The notes beneath the pieces are model-generated. The model saw nothing but the letters and a program-made list of their open reading frames with translations. It did not search any database and had not been told where the DNA came from. Both the position numbers and the translations under genes were made by a program. This document shows, in pieces, positions 23,813 to 32,984 of a stretch of 50,991 nt of DNA (the first letter of the stretch is position 1; the number at the start of each line of letters is the position of its first letter). Origin of the DNA: JBKCUA01 sp046318675 (GTDB taxonomy: Bacteria > Pseudomonadota > Alphaproteobacteria > JAJTHO01); contig JBKCUA010000019.1 of the NCBI GenBank assembly GCA_046318675.1, positions 1-50,991 of the forward strand, given 5' to 3'.

Positions 23813-25211
23813 GACTACGCCGCCTGCGCTGATGCAACCACAACCCAATCCCACTCATCACGATAATCACTGTCGCAACCCCCGCCAGAATGCCATCCCG
23901 CTGGGTGTGTGAGACACCGAGCAGTTTATCCAGAAACTGCCCCTTGTGCAGGTTGCTGAAACTCCACAACTCGATTTTATCTAAGGGCGATACACGCGCT
24001 GCCACTACCCCTGCTTTGGCATCCACAAATACCAGTCCGTTTGGTGTTTCCACCCGCCAGACGGGCAGGCGTTTATTAGCAAAGCCATATTCAGGGCTGA
24101 ACATGGGCAACAGCGTGGGTGTCCCTGTTGCCTGTGGTGTTATTGCGACTGCAATATCCGTATCCGCAAACGGAACCGCTGCACCGTCCTGTACCGTAAA
24201 ATACGCGGTTTTTGTTTTTGGTGTATTGCCCATATGATGCGCGTGCGGGTTCGGTGCTGCGTTGGGAGTGCTAGGCAATGCCATTTCCACCCGCCACAGC
24301 AACCCTTTCGGGGTGTTACTGAGGCGGATATCGTTTGCCATACTCACGCCTTGCGGCAACGATTGTATGGCCGCCATATCAATCGGCTGCACGGACACCG
24401 TTTCCCGTGTTGTAGCGGTAGACTGCACCCACAGATGAAACAATCCACTGCCCGAAAATGCCAACACGGGCAACCATACCAACCATGCTAGGCGACGATG
24501 CAGCCCCCGCCCACCTTTTGGCATTTTCGGGCGTTTCAGCGTCCACAGCAGGGCAATCCCCAAGCACGCCATGGCGAGAATCATCAGCATTGCACAGGTG
24601 ATAATCCCAAGGCGAACTGCTTCAGCGTTACTCTCCAGAAATTTCAGCGTGTGGATATTCTGAAACAACCAGAGCAGCGTTTGTTTATAGGGCGTATTGA
24701 TGCTACCTAGTTTGTCTTCGCCTGTATCAACATAGACAGCAAGCCCATCGGGACGATCAAACGCCACCCGCCAGACAGGCAGGTATTTGTTGATGGGCGG
24801 ATAGTTTTTATCAAAGGCAGTTTGCAGCGTGGCAGAAACCACCGTCGCGGTTTTCTCGCCGCTGTAATGACGTGCCAGACTTTCCGCACGGGCAACGTCG
24901 GCATTGGGTAACAGTTCGCCTGTACTTTCCTTGTAATACAAGCGTTCTGCTTGGTTTTGCAGTGTGAGTTGATAAAAGGGTTTCCCGTCAACAGAGACCA
25001 CCCTGACCGCAGTAACGTTCTGCACAGGCAGGAAAGAGGGAGCTTTCGCCCCCTCTACCACCACGGCTTCCACCGGCGGCGTAAACGCCATGGGTTTAAT
25101 CCCTGTAAACGACAGCAACGGATGAATAAGCCCCGATGTTGCCCACACAATCATGAAAACGCCCGCGAGTACGCCAAGGCGCAGATGCCATTTGTATAAG
25201 ATTGCTAACAT
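23793..25211 (-). CDS. PepSY-associated transmembrane protein (iron uptake type)
   Basis: A 472-residue inner-membrane protein of the PepSY/PiuB group (COG3182). It starts with an N-terminal helix (YKWHLRLGVLAGVFMIVWAT), followed by two PepSY-like periplasmic regions, central helices near 210 and 245, and a last helix with Arg/Lys tail. Such proteins accompany TonB-dependent siderophore receptors and are thought to help reduce or import ferric siderophores. Its ATG overlaps the stop of a TonB-receptor remnant (TAATG), showing the former operon. Confidence 0.85.
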   Translation of the reverse strand: MLAILYKWHLRLGVLAGVFMIVWATSGLIHPLLSFTGIKPMAFTPPVEAVVVEGAKAPSFLPVQNVTAVRVVSVDGKPFYQLTLQNQAERLYYKESTGELLPNADVARAESLARHYSGEKTATVVSATLQTAFDKNYPPINKYLPVWRVAFDRPDGLAVYVDTGEDKLGSINTPYKQTLLWLFQNIHTLKFLESNAEAVRLGIITCAMLMILAMACLGIALLWTLKRPKMPKGGRGLHRRLAWLVWLPVLAFSGSGLFHLWVQSTATTRETVSVQPIDMAAIQSLPQGVSMANDIRLSNTPKGLLWRVEMALPSTPNAAPNPHAHHMGNTPKTKTAYFTVQDGAAVPFADTDIAVAITPQATGTPTLLPMFSPEYGFANKRLPVWRVETPNGLVFVDAKAGVVAARVSPLDKIELWSFSNLHKGQFLDKLLGVSHTQRDGILAGVATVIIVMSGIGLWLHQRRRRSLKKKVV

Positions 25212-25316
25212 TAGAACCTCACCACAATACCAGCAAACGCGCTCGCGCCTTCCCCGGGATAAAACACGCTGCTGTTCGCTGTAACTCTATAATCATCCGT
25301 CATGCGGTGCACATAA
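25211..25316 (-). pseudogene. TonB-dependent receptor, 3' fragment
   Basis: Minus-strand reading gives NNYVHRMTDDYRVTANSSVF, then YPGEGASAFAGIVVRF and a stop. This is a typical last two beta-strands of an outer-membrane TonB receptor, ending in the required terminal Phe. Upstream the frame is broken, and a tRNA gene follows within 50 bases. Most of the receptor was deleted. Confidence 0.7.
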
Positions 25317-25362
25317 TTGTTACAAGATTTTTAATTTAACCTTATATATCATATAGTTATGG

Positions 25363-25434
25363 TGGCTCGGGAGGGATTTGAACCCCCGACCAAGGGATTA
25401 TGATTCCCCTGCTCTACCACTGAGCTACCGAGCC
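25363..25434 (-). tRNA. tRNA-Met (CAT)
   Basis: A 72-base cloverleaf on the minus strand: acceptor GGCTCGG/CCGAGCC, D-arm AGCTCAGTGGTAGAGC, anticodon loop ATCATAA (CAT) on a GGGGA/TCCCT stem, T-arm GGGGGTTCAAATCCC. The CCA is not fully encoded. Met elongator is preferred over Ile2(CAT) from the GGAATCATAATCC loop context. Confidence 0.88.
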
Positions 25435-25524
25435 GCAGGGAAGAAAACTGCCAATATCTTGGCTTATTGTCCAGAACCTTTTTATAGATTGTATAGACAC
25501 CATATAAATTTTACAACGTTGCCC

Positions 25525-27504
25525 ATGAAAACGGATCGCGTTGCGGCACTGCGCCGCCAGCTTGCCAAGTGGGATGAGGCCTACTACGGCCTTGATGCAC
25601 CGCTGGTGGATGATGCCGCCTATGATGCGGTGAAAAAAGAGCTATTGGCCTTAGACCCCCATGCCTTGGATACCGTGGGGCACGCGACGGGGGCAAGTCG
25701 TTTTCCGAAAATCCCGCACCGTATGGCTATGTTGTCTTTAGAGAACGTCTTTTCCGTAGCGGAATTCAATGATTTTCTGAATAGGGCGCGGCGATTTTTA
25801 AAACTTTCCGTTCATGCGCCGCTACCTTGTGTGGCGGAGCCGAAGATAGACGGCCTGTCCATTAACCTGACTTATGAAAACGGCATCTTGACCCACGCCG
25901 CCACCCGGGGGGATGGCGAGGTGGGTGAGGACATCTTAGAAAATATAAAAACAATTAAAAGTATTCCTCAAAAACTGCATCATGCCCCCGCCATCCTTGA
26001 GGTGCGGGGAGAGGCTTTTTTGGCAAAAGAGGATTTTATGCGCCTCAACGCGGCGCGGGAGGCCGCTGGTGAAACCCTGTTTGCCAATCCCCGCAACGCG
26101 GCGGCAGGATCGCTGCGACAGCTAGACCCGGCGGTAACCGCCGAACGGCCATTGCGGTTTTTTGCCTACGCCCTTGGTCATACCACGATGACGCTGGCAG
26201 AAACCCAGCTGGGGGTGTTGGAGTGGCTGCGCCTGCAAGGATTTCCGGTCAATCCCGATACCCGTACGATTGGGAATGCAGAGGATATTTATGCCGACTT
26301 TTGTGAAAAACGATCCTCACTGGCTTATGATATTGATGGTATCGTCTTTAAAATAAACGATCTCCATGTGCAGCAGCAACTCGGCACGCGGGAAACATCA
26401 CCCCGTTGGGCAGTGGCGTGGAAATTCCCCGCAGATCAAGCGCAAACAGTGGTGGAGGCTATCAGCCTCCAGGTGGGGCGCACCGGTGCCATCACACCGG
26501 TGGCAGAGCTACAACCCGTGGGAATTGGCGGAGTACTGGTACGCCGCGCCAGTCTGTACAACGAAGAAGACCTTGCCCGTAAGGATATTCGCATCGGCGA
26601 TACCGTGGTGGTACAGCGGGCGGGGGATGTGATTCCCCAGGTTGTCTCGGTGCTGCTGGACAAGCGTCCTTTTGGCACCATGCGTTTTATGATGCCGGAT
26701 AGCTGTCCCATATGCCACAGCCGCGCCGAAAAACCCGAAGGCGAAGCCGTGCGCCGCTGTACCGGCGGGTTTAACTGCCCAGCCCAAGCCACTGAACGCC
26801 TCGTGCATTTTTGCAGTAAGGACGCCGCCGACGTCACCGGTTTTGGTGATAAAATGGCGCACCGATTTTATCAACTTGGTCTGGTCAAGGTGCCATCGGA
26901 TTTATTTACCCTGCGCCAGCTACAGGAAAAGGGGGCAATAAACCTCACCACCCTGGAAGGTTTCGGGTCTCAGGCCATGGGCAACCTGTTCACCGCGATT
27001 GATCGCCGCCGCCGCCTGAGCCTCAAACGTTTTATTTTCGCCCTGGGCATTCGCCGTGTGGGCCAGACCACGGCAGAGATGCTGGCGCGGCGGTTTATCA
27101 CTTGGGAAGCCTTTGCCGAGGCCGATACCAACACCTTACGGGAGATGGACGGCGTGGGGGGGCAAATGGCGGCAGCTATTCGCGCCTTCCTCGATGACCC
27201 CCGGGCGATGGAGGAGGTTCAACGCCTGCGCCAATGGATTGCCATCACCCCGCCACAAGAGATAGCCGGCGAGGGGGCGCTGGCCGGCAAAACCATCGTC
27301 TTTACCGGCACCCTCCCCACCTTGAGCCGCAGCGCCGCCAAAGCCGCCGCCGAAGCCGCCGGAGCTCTCGTCGCCTCCGGCATCAGCAAGAACGTGGATA
27401 TCCTCGTCGCTGGCGAAGCCGCGGGGAGTAAGCTCGACAAAGCGCGGGGGCTTGGGGTGGAAGTATGGGATGAGGGTAGGTTTTTACGGGTGGTGGGGGG
27501 TTAG
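25525..27504 (+). CDS. ligA: NAD-dependent DNA ligase LigA
   Basis: A 660-residue DNA ligase that seals nicks in replication and repair. The adenylation domain has the catalytic Lys107 in VAEPKIDGLSINLTY. The OB fold contains GRTGAITPVAEL and VQRAGDVIPQVV. A four-cysteine zinc finger (CPICHSR..RRCTGGFNCPAQ) and helix-hairpin-helix repeats follow, with a C-terminal BRCT domain (GKTIVFTGTLPTLSR, AAGSKLDKARGLG). The ATG at 25525 is chosen because the longer ORF would run through the tRNA gene. Length fits the family. Confidence 0.96.
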   Translation: MKTDRVAALRRQLAKWDEAYYGLDAPLVDDAAYDAVKKELLALDPHALDTVGHATGASRFPKIPHRMAMLSLENVFSVAEFNDFLNRARRFLKLSVHAPLPCVAEPKIDGLSINLTYENGILTHAATRGDGEVGEDILENIKTIKSIPQKLHHAPAILEVRGEAFLAKEDFMRLNAAREAAGETLFANPRNAAAGSLRQLDPAVTAERPLRFFAYALGHTTMTLAETQLGVLEWLRLQGFPVNPDTRTIGNAEDIYADFCEKRSSLAYDIDGIVFKINDLHVQQQLGTRETSPRWAVAWKFPADQAQTVVEAISLQVGRTGAITPVAELQPVGIGGVLVRRASLYNEEDLARKDIRIGDTVVVQRAGDVIPQVVSVLLDKRPFGTMRFMMPDSCPICHSRAEKPEGEAVRRCTGGFNCPAQATERLVHFCSKDAADVTGFGDKMAHRFYQLGLVKVPSDLFTLRQLQEKGAINLTTLEGFGSQAMGNLFTAIDRRRRLSLKRFIFALGIRRVGQTTAEMLARRFITWEAFAEADTNTLREMDGVGGQMAAAIRAFLDDPRAMEEVQRLRQWIAITPPQEIAGEGALAGKTIVFTGTLPTLSRSAAKAAAEAAGALVASGISKNVDILVAGEAAGSKLDKARGLGVEVWDEGRFLRVVGG

Positions 27505-27750
27505 GTATTTTATGCATACAAGCGTTGAATCTTGTTAGGGATTCCGCCGTTAATTAAATTAAAATCAATTAATTAAAGAGATGCTATAGCGCGTTGCGTA
27601 ATTAGCGGTAGACATTGATAAAGTCTTCAGCGCGCTATAAGTTATTTTTGTTCGGCCATTCGTCCGCGGCACTTTGTGCCGTGCGCTGGTTGCAACTATA
27701 CTTTTAATTGTGCAACAAGCTATATCGATATTCTTGGGCACCCAGCTATG
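27505..27750. other. Intergenic region with inverted repeats
   Basis: No gene is seen. It holds TATAGCGCG (27585-27593) with its complement CGCGCTATA (27631-27639), and a GGCAC-TTT-GTGCC hairpin (27668-27680). A loose T-run follows the first pair on the plus strand, so it could weakly terminate ligA. Confidence 0.4.
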
Positions 27751-29094
27751 TTAGGCAGCCTCTTCCTTCAATTTTTCGATAAAGCCGTGCACTGCGGTAC
27801 GCATCGCTTGGGTCTGACGGGCTAGTTCTTTGACCGTATCCAACACCATAGAAGCAGCATTACCCGTTTCCGCCGCTGCGCCGCTTATATCAATGATATT
27901 TTTAGTAATATCTTTGGAAGTGGTGGCTGCTTGTTGAATATTTGAGGAAATTTCGCCTACGGCGGCGTTTTGCTGGGCAAGGCTGTCGCTGGTGCTGTCG
28001 GCGATGGACTCCAATCGGTTAATAATGCCTTTGACAGTATCCAGACAACCACCAGCCGTTTTTGTCGTTGCCTGTATTTCATTTATTTTTCTTCTTATAT
28101 CTTCTGTTGCCTGACCGGTTTGGGTGGCCAGGGACTTAACCTCGGCGGCCACAACGGAAAAACCTTTGCCGGCCTCCCCGGCTCTTGCTGCTTCAATAGT
28201 GGCGTTTAGAGCCAACAGGTTCGTCTGCTTGGAAATTCCAGAGATAAGCTCTACCACCTCACTGATTTGGGCAACGGTGTTTTGCAGGATTTGCATTGCC
28301 TGTACCGCCGTACCTGATTCACTGACGGCTTCTTTGGCAACTTTGGTGGATTCGATAGCAAGATTGCTTAAGTTCTGAATAGAAGCGGACATTTCCTCAC
28401 TCGATGCGGCGACGTTGGCGGCATTGCTGGAGGCTTCCTCCGAAGCGCTGGCCACCGAAGTTGCCCGGACACTGGTGGTTTCCACGGTCTTGGAAAGACT
28501 GTTGGCACTGGCTTCTAATTGTACCGTTGCTGATGAAACGCTGGTGACAATATCCGCCACCGATGATTCAAAAGAGGAGGAAAGATTGTTGAGCTTTTCC
28601 TGATACGATTTTTTATTTTCGGCAAGATACACACTAATCGCCTGATCCATGTCAATCATGACACACTGGTTAATCGCTCGCAGTAAAATACCAAGTTTTT
28701 CAGTGTTTTTCTTTCCGGCGTGTTGCTTGGCAATATATTGATATAAATGCCCCAACACAAAAGAATACGCGCCAATATACCATGATGGTTCCAGCCCGAC
28801 CTTGCTATGCACCAAGCCAATGCGTTTAACCGACGCCGCGTAATCGGTATCAAAGGTACCTTTGAACAATTTTAACCAATGTTTATACTGTTCTTCCTTA
28901 GCATGATCCCGGCGTTTGGCATCGGCAAACATCGCATTGAGCTTTGGCCATGCAGCCAGATGCTTATAAAATGCACTGAGAACATCGGGCAACACCGCTT
29001 CGATATCTTTATGAAAATCATATAAGGCCAATGCAGATGTGTCATCAAATCCAACGAAACGAAGGCTATCAATGAGTTCTTTTGCTGGTGCCAT
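27751..29094 (-). CDS. Globin-coupled methyl-accepting chemotaxis protein (HemAT type)
   Basis: A 447-residue soluble chemoreceptor with no membrane segment. The first ~165 residues form a sensor globin (protoglobin): FYKHLAAWPKLNAMF, and the proximal-His helix KRIGLVHSKVGLEPSWYIGA. The rest is an MCP signalling coiled coil with the conserved hairpin tip SKQTNLLALNATIEAARAGE. HemAT-like proteins bind O2 through haem and signal to CheA for aerotaxis. No che genes are near. The ATG lies at 29094. The call implies a motile relative. Confidence 0.92.
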   Translation of the reverse strand: MAPAKELIDSLRFVGFDDTSALALYDFHKDIEAVLPDVLSAFYKHLAAWPKLNAMFADAKRRDHAKEEQYKHWLKLFKGTFDTDYAASVKRIGLVHSKVGLEPSWYIGAYSFVLGHLYQYIAKQHAGKKNTEKLGILLRAINQCVMIDMDQAISVYLAENKKSYQEKLNNLSSSFESSVADIVTSVSSATVQLEASANSLSKTVETTSVRATSVASASEEASSNAANVAASSEEMSASIQNLSNLAIESTKVAKEAVSESGTAVQAMQILQNTVAQISEVVELISGISKQTNLLALNATIEAARAGEAGKGFSVVAAEVKSLATQTGQATEDIRRKINEIQATTKTAGGCLDTVKGIINRLESIADSTSDSLAQQNAAVGEISSNIQQAATTSKDITKNIIDISGAAAETGNAASMVLDTVKELARQTQAMRTAVHGFIEKLKEEAA

Positions 29095-29191
29095 GTGGTT
29101 TTCCTTACTGTTGTGCGGCTATTTTAAAGACATCAAAAGTTAAAAAACAACTATAGATTGTAATTTTATTTCAAAACACATGGAGGGCGTT

Positions 29192-29611
29192 ATGCCAAGC
29201 ACCCATCCCGGCACGGTTGCCGGGTATGCTTCTGTTTTTAATGTTGTTGATTACCAAAATGACAGCATCCTGCCCGGGGCGTTTGCTGTTAGTCTGGCCT
29301 CCAGCCGTCCGGCGCGCCTGCTGTGGCAGCATGACCCATCCCTGCCCATTGGCCGGATTGTCGCCCTGTCCGAGGATGAGACCGGCCTGCGGATGACGGC
29401 GGTACTTGCCCTTGATTCTATCCATGGCCAGGATGCCTATGCCCTGCTCAAGGCCGGGGCGCTGGACGGCCTGTCCATCGGCTTTCGCCCTGTCCACACC
29501 CATCCGGCACGGGACAAAGGCGTCCGCCTTATCCGCACGGCGGAGCTGTGGGAGGTGTCCTTGGTGACCTTTGCCGCGAATCCCAAGGCGAGGGTGCTGG
29601 GGGTGAATTAA
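29192..29611 (+). CDS. HK97-type prohead protease (GTA-like)
   Basis: A 139-residue U35-type prohead protease, equivalent to orfg4 of the Rhodobacter GTA, which trims the scaffold during capsid maturation. Recognisable segments are GYASVFNVVDYQNDSILPGA, LLWQHDPSLPIGR (catalytic His), ALLKAGALDGLSIGF (catalytic Ser) and LWEVSLVTFAANP. The start at 29192 is favoured by GGAGG 7 bases upstream; an ATG at 29180 overlaps that site. No portal or major capsid gene is adjacent, so it is a stand-alone member of a dispersed GTA. Confidence 0.9.
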   Translation: MPSTHPGTVAGYASVFNVVDYQNDSILPGAFAVSLASSRPARLLWQHDPSLPIGRIVALSEDETGLRMTAVLALDSIHGQDAYALLKAGALDGLSIGFRPVHTHPARDKGVRLIRTAELWEVSLVTFAANPKARVLGVN

Positions 29612-29656
29612 CAAGCGGTGAGTTGACGCTTGTAAGCATCGGCCTTACGAAAAGGA

Positions 29657-30163
29657 ATGTCTACGGCGACCTCCCCCTTCACCCTCCTTGGCCTACCTGA
29701 AGACTACGCCCTTGACTTCAAGGCGGCCGAGCAGGGGTACCTAGCGGCGGCGTCGCGGCACCACCCGGATCGGCTGCGCCATCGGCCAGCGGCAGAACAA
29801 ACCGGTGCCGCCGGGATGCTGGTGAGCATTAATGAGGCCTTTGCCCTGCTGAAAGACGATTACCGCCGGGGGGTGTGGCTGTATGAACAGCGCACGGGCA
29901 CCACGTTTGATGCCACCGTTCGGGATGCGGGGCTGCTGGAACAGGCATTGGAGGATCGGGAGGCGTTGGAAAGTATTGGTTCTCCTGAAGAACTCAAGGC
30001 CTTATCCGCCGCCGCGCAGAAGCAGCATCAGGTGTATAAAGACCAAGCCATCTCCGCCTTTGCCGCCGGGGATATGGCGGGGGCGCGGGAGGCTTTGCTG
30101 CGCCTGCGCTACGCCGGATCGTTTGTGGAGGCATGCCGTCAACAGTATGGACGTTTGCCGTAA
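29657..30163 (+). CDS. hscB: Fe-S assembly co-chaperone HscB-like J protein
   Basis: A 168-residue J-domain protein. The HPD motif is in YLAAASRHHPDRLRH (about residues 31-45), followed by VSINEAFALLKDDYRRGVWL and a C-terminal three-helix HscB domain (LLEQALEDREALESI). HscB delivers IscU to the HscA chaperone for Fe-S transfer. The isc/hsc genes normally adjacent are not here; rbfA follows 48 bases later. Length matches HscB. The AAAGGAA at about 29650 fits a ribosome binding site. Confidence 0.85.
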   Translation: MSTATSPFTLLGLPEDYALDFKAAEQGYLAAASRHHPDRLRHRPAAEQTGAAGMLVSINEAFALLKDDYRRGVWLYEQRTGTTFDATVRDAGLLEQALEDREALESIGSPEELKALSAAAQKQHQVYKDQAISAFAAGDMAGAREALLRLRYAGSFVEACRQQYGRLP

Positions 30164-30211
30164 AAATCCCCCGCCTTGCCAAAACCCCCAAAGAATGCTA
30201 AGAAATTCAGT

Positions 30212-30595
30212 ATGCCCACCGCCATCACCCCCCCCACTAAAAGCCCGCGCCCGCCGAGGGTGGCCAGTGCGTTGCACCAGAGCCTTGCCGGGCTGCTCCT
30301 GCGGGGGGAGCTGCGCAACCCCCTGCTGGCCGAAGTTGGCCTGACCCTGACGGAGGTGACCATCTCCCCCGATTTGCGCCACGCACAGGCGCGCTACACC
30401 ACCCTGTCCGGTGACGCGGCCGCCGTCCGGGACGCCCTGCGGGATGAGGCAAAACAACTGATTTTTCAGGCCGCCAAACAGGTGGGCCTGCGCTTTGTCC
30501 CCAGCCTGCGCTTTGTGGTCGATGATTCCACCCGGGCGGACAGGCTGGAGGCACTGTTCCGGCATCCGCATGTGGTGCAAGACCTGAAAGAGTGA
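30212..30595 (+). CDS. rbfA: 30S ribosome-binding factor A
   Basis: A 127-residue RbfA, a KH-fold protein for 16S rRNA 5'-end maturation and cold adaptation. VASALHQSLAGLLLRGELRN, LTLTEVTISPDLRHAQARYT and LRFVPSLRFVVDDSTRADRL are characteristic. The ATG at 30212 is preferred; an earlier ATG at 30176 adds 12 residues without a clear binding site. The TGA overlaps the GTG start of truB (GTGA), so the two are translationally coupled, as in many bacteria. Confidence 0.9.
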   Translation: MPTAITPPTKSPRPPRVASALHQSLAGLLLRGELRNPLLAEVGLTLTEVTISPDLRHAQARYTTLSGDAAAVRDALRDEAKQLIFQAAKQVGLRFVPSLRFVVDDSTRADRLEALFRHPHVVQDLKE

Positions 30596-31290
30596 CTCAC
30601 GGCTTCGTTCTCCTCGATAAACCCTCCGGCATTGGCTCAACCCCGGCGCTGTCGCTGGTGCGGCGGGCGCTGGGCGGGGCCAAGGCCGGGCATTTGGGCA
30701 CCCTTGATCCGCTGGCTAGCGGCTTGCTGGTCATTGCCGTGGGCGACGCCTGCAAACGCATTAAAGAGTGCAACGCCACCGACAAGACCTACGCCTTTAG
30801 CGTGCGGTTCGGGGTGGAGACGGCAACGGATGACCTTGAGGGCTTAGTGACCCGCACCAGCCGCGTTGTTCCCAGCCATGGCGCGCTTGCTGCTGTAACA
30901 AATAACTTTTCCGGTGCCACCATTTTGCAAGTCCCGCCAGTGTACAGCGCGGTGAAAACCGGCGGGGTTGCCGCCCATGCAAAGGCTCGGCGGGGGGAGG
31001 CCGTGGTGCTAGAGGCGCGGCCGCGCCATATTTATCGCCTGGAACTGCTAGACTATCTGGCACCCTTCGCCCAGTTTGAGGTTCGGTGCAGCAGCGGCAC
31101 CTATGTCCGCAGCCTCGCCCGCGACATTGCCGCCGCCCTTGATACCCTCGCCGTCACCACCCGCATCCGCCGCCTCGCCGTCGGCGGGGCAAAGGTGGAG
31201 GAGGCCATGAGTTTTGCCAAGGTACGAGAAGGCACTATGACCTTGTGGGATATTGATGCGGGGATGGGCTTGCTTGAAAATAAAGCGTAG
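30592..31290 (+). CDS. truB: tRNA pseudouridine(55) synthase TruB
   Basis: A 232-residue enzyme that makes pseudouridine 55 in the tRNA T-loop. The catalytic Asp lies in GHLGTLDPLASGLLVIA (near residue 39), with KTYAFSVRFGVETATDD, QVPPVYSAVKTGG and RCSSGTYVRSLARDI. It starts with GTG overlapping the rbfA stop. It is shorter than E. coli TruB because it lacks most of the C-terminal PUA domain, and resembles the shorter alphaproteobacterial form. Two GCGCGTTGCGCGC repeats follow. Confidence 0.93.
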   Translation: MTHGFVLLDKPSGIGSTPALSLVRRALGGAKAGHLGTLDPLASGLLVIAVGDACKRIKECNATDKTYAFSVRFGVETATDDLEGLVTRTSRVVPSHGALAAVTNNFSGATILQVPPVYSAVKTGGVAAHAKARRGEAVVLEARPRHIYRLELLDYLAPFAQFEVRCSSGTYVRSLARDIAAALDTLAVTTRIRRLAVGGAKVEEAMSFAKVREGTMTLWDIDAGMGLLENKA

Positions 31291-31303
31291 TGCTGTCGCC
31301 CGC

Positions 31304-31352
31304 GCGCGTTGCGCGCAAAAAATAAAGCAGCGCGTTGCGCGCAAAAAATAAA
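31304..31352. repeat. Two 23-bp direct repeats with inner palindrome
   Basis: GCGCGTTGCGCGCAAAAAAT plus AAA occurs at 31304-31326 and 31330-31352. The core GCGCG-TTG-CGCGC is a small hairpin and recurs near 6303-6318. It lies directly after truB, with no T-run on the plus strand. Confidence 0.8.
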
Positions 31353-31493
31353 AAAACAATTGTCGAGTTCGTGAATAAAATAATAAGAGCGACAGACAAT
31401 AGAAAAACGAAAAAAGAAAAAAATTTTAATGGACAAGAAATTTGCAAAGATACAATTAATGTGTTACTTTCTCGCGCATATGCAGGAGGATTT

Positions 31494-31796
31494 ATGAACG
31501 ATAGCACGCTAAATAAAGTTGGGAAACGCCTTGTGGGCAAGCTGGATGGCCTGCCTCAGGAACTTTTAGATGAATTGCAGATTGCGAAAACCGATGAACT
31601 GGAAGATCAAATATTACAAGTACTTCGCGAAGATTACGAAGGTGTGGCCAATATAGATGAGATACTGGTGGCTTTATATAAGAGGTTCGATACAATCCAA
31701 AAACGCGCATTTTTGTCAAATAAATTATACAGAATGGCAAAGGCCACGCTATTAAAAGCCGTGGAAAAGAAAAAAGGCGTTTACAGTGCGGTTTAA
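31494..31796 (+). CDS. Hypothetical protein, 100 residues
   Basis: A compact helical protein with a mixed-charge sequence (GKRLVGKLDGLPQELLDELQ, EDQILQVLREDYEGVANIDE, LVALYKRF..KRAFLSNKLYRM). A strong AGGAGGA lies 4 bases before the ATG, so this start is clear despite a longer open frame upstream. No family recognised; the basic C-terminal helix (LKAVEKKKG) could bind nucleic acid. An intrinsic terminator follows in the gap before the next gene. It is AT-richer than truB. Confidence 0.6.
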   Translation: MNDSTLNKVGKRLVGKLDGLPQELLDELQIAKTDELEDQILQVLREDYEGVANIDEILVALYKRFDTIQKRAFLSNKLYRMAKATLLKAVEKKKGVYSAV

Positions 31797-31867
31797 CGTT
31801 ATTTTTATTGATTTGCTGCTTGCATTGTAATTTGCAATATGATAAACGAAAAATTAACGAATAAAAA

Positions 31868-31897
31868 GAGGCTGAGTCGCGCTAACGATTCAGCCTC
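31868..31897 (+). ncRNA. Stem-loop, possible leader or small RNA element
   Basis: GAGGCTGA and TCAGCCTC form a perfect 8-base stem with a 14-base loop. It lies 20 bases before a second, terminator-like stem-loop, so together they could be a small RNA or an attenuated leader. No known RNA family is recognised. Confidence 0.3.
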
Positions 31898-31916
31898 TCG
31901 TTGTGAAGTCCAACAA

Positions 31917-31961
31917 GGACGACAGCTATTCTAAGGAACAATAGCCTAGTCGTTCTTTTTT
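31917..31961 (+). terminator. Rho-independent terminator
   Basis: GGACGAC pairs with GTCGTTC, supported inside by CTATT/AATAG, and is followed by TTTTTT. It would end transcription of the 31494 gene, or act as an attenuator for the gene starting at 32031. Confidence 0.7.
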
Positions 31962-32030
31962 CATTTGTAAACTGGAGATTGGCAATTCCGCCAATGACTC
32001 CTCCAGTTCTTTGAAAAGAGGATAATTTTT

Positions 32031-32978
32031 ATGTTTACCATCACGCAAAAGCGCATCGTTAATATCGCGGCGCATCTTGCACCCTTGGAAAAAGGCACTC
32101 GTTTTCGCGTCGCAGTACCTTTATCGGAAGTTCGAGCCTTGCATCTTGAAAAAATAGGCTTTACTGATCTTTCCAGCGGTGCGCGTATATTACCTTTTCC
32201 TTGCGGCTCTGTATCAAGGTTTAACGCCGATGGAAAATGGATTTTGTTTAAAAATATGGCCAAGGAAAGCCGCTTTATTCGAACCGTACTATGGGAATGG
32301 CAGGACTGGTCTGGCGAAAAATATTCGGATCAGCGCGATATTTATAAAGATTGTTACGTTCGTGAGTTGTCCCCGCCCCCTTCTGTTGAACTAACCATTA
32401 GTGAACAAGCCTGCGTAAAATATATTACGAGCGACATATTGAGCAACAACGATGTGCATCATGAACGTATTAAGCATATCATAAACTTATTCTTGGAATT
32501 TTTTGGCTTTTGCCAATTAAAACAAGAAAACCTTGACGCTTTCGATAACATTAAGGTGGTTAGGTATAATTGGGAATTCCTGCCCGCAGGGGAATATCCG
32601 TGGGAAAAACTTGAAAAGCATATACAGGCTTCAACAAGCATAGCTTCATCGAAGCAAAAAGAATTGATACTGGAACGACAAAGATTTTTGCACTCATTTG
32701 AACCCGATACAGTTTGTGTTGGACGTGGGGGATTTCGTGAATATTTGGCGTATATTTTTTCTTCTAAAAAATTGGTTTTTCTTGAAAGCCTCAAACGGGA
32801 TAATGCGATTTATCTATTTGATGAAAACTGGGAGAGTCTTTCAAAATTGACCAAAGCCGATATTATTAACGGGAAACATTGTCTTGCTAGAATTATTCAC
32901 TCCAAAGGCTGGCAAGAAAAAGTCGAAAGCCTGTTTTTAACGTCCATGGAAAAAAGTGATGTTTTAGAGAGCGTTTGA
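32031..32978 (+). CDS. Hypothetical protein, 315 residues
   Basis: An AT-rich gene with AGAGGAT before the ATG. The protein has no membrane segment. The first ~110 residues are basic and beta-rich (RFRVAVPLSEVRALHLEKIG), and the last 80 contain VCVGRGGFREYLAYIFSSKK and LSKLTKADIINGKHCLARII, which read as a conserved catalytic or binding core. I cannot assign a family. It is followed 6 bases later by an unknown phage-like gene pair, but composition differs sharply from it, so it may be an independent acquisition. A defence role is only a guess from context. Confidence 0.6.
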   Translation: MFTITQKRIVNIAAHLAPLEKGTRFRVAVPLSEVRALHLEKIGFTDLSSGARILPFPCGSVSRFNADGKWILFKNMAKESRFIRTVLWEWQDWSGEKYSDQRDIYKDCYVRELSPPPSVELTISEQACVKYITSDILSNNDVHHERIKHIINLFLEFFGFCQLKQENLDAFDNIKVVRYNWEFLPAGEYPWEKLEKHIQASTSIASSKQKELILERQRFLHSFEPDTVCVGRGGFREYLAYIFSSKKLVFLESLKRDNAIYLFDENWESLSKLTKADIINGKHCLARIIHSKGWQEKVESLFLTSMEKSDVLESV

Positions 32979-32984
32979 AAAACC

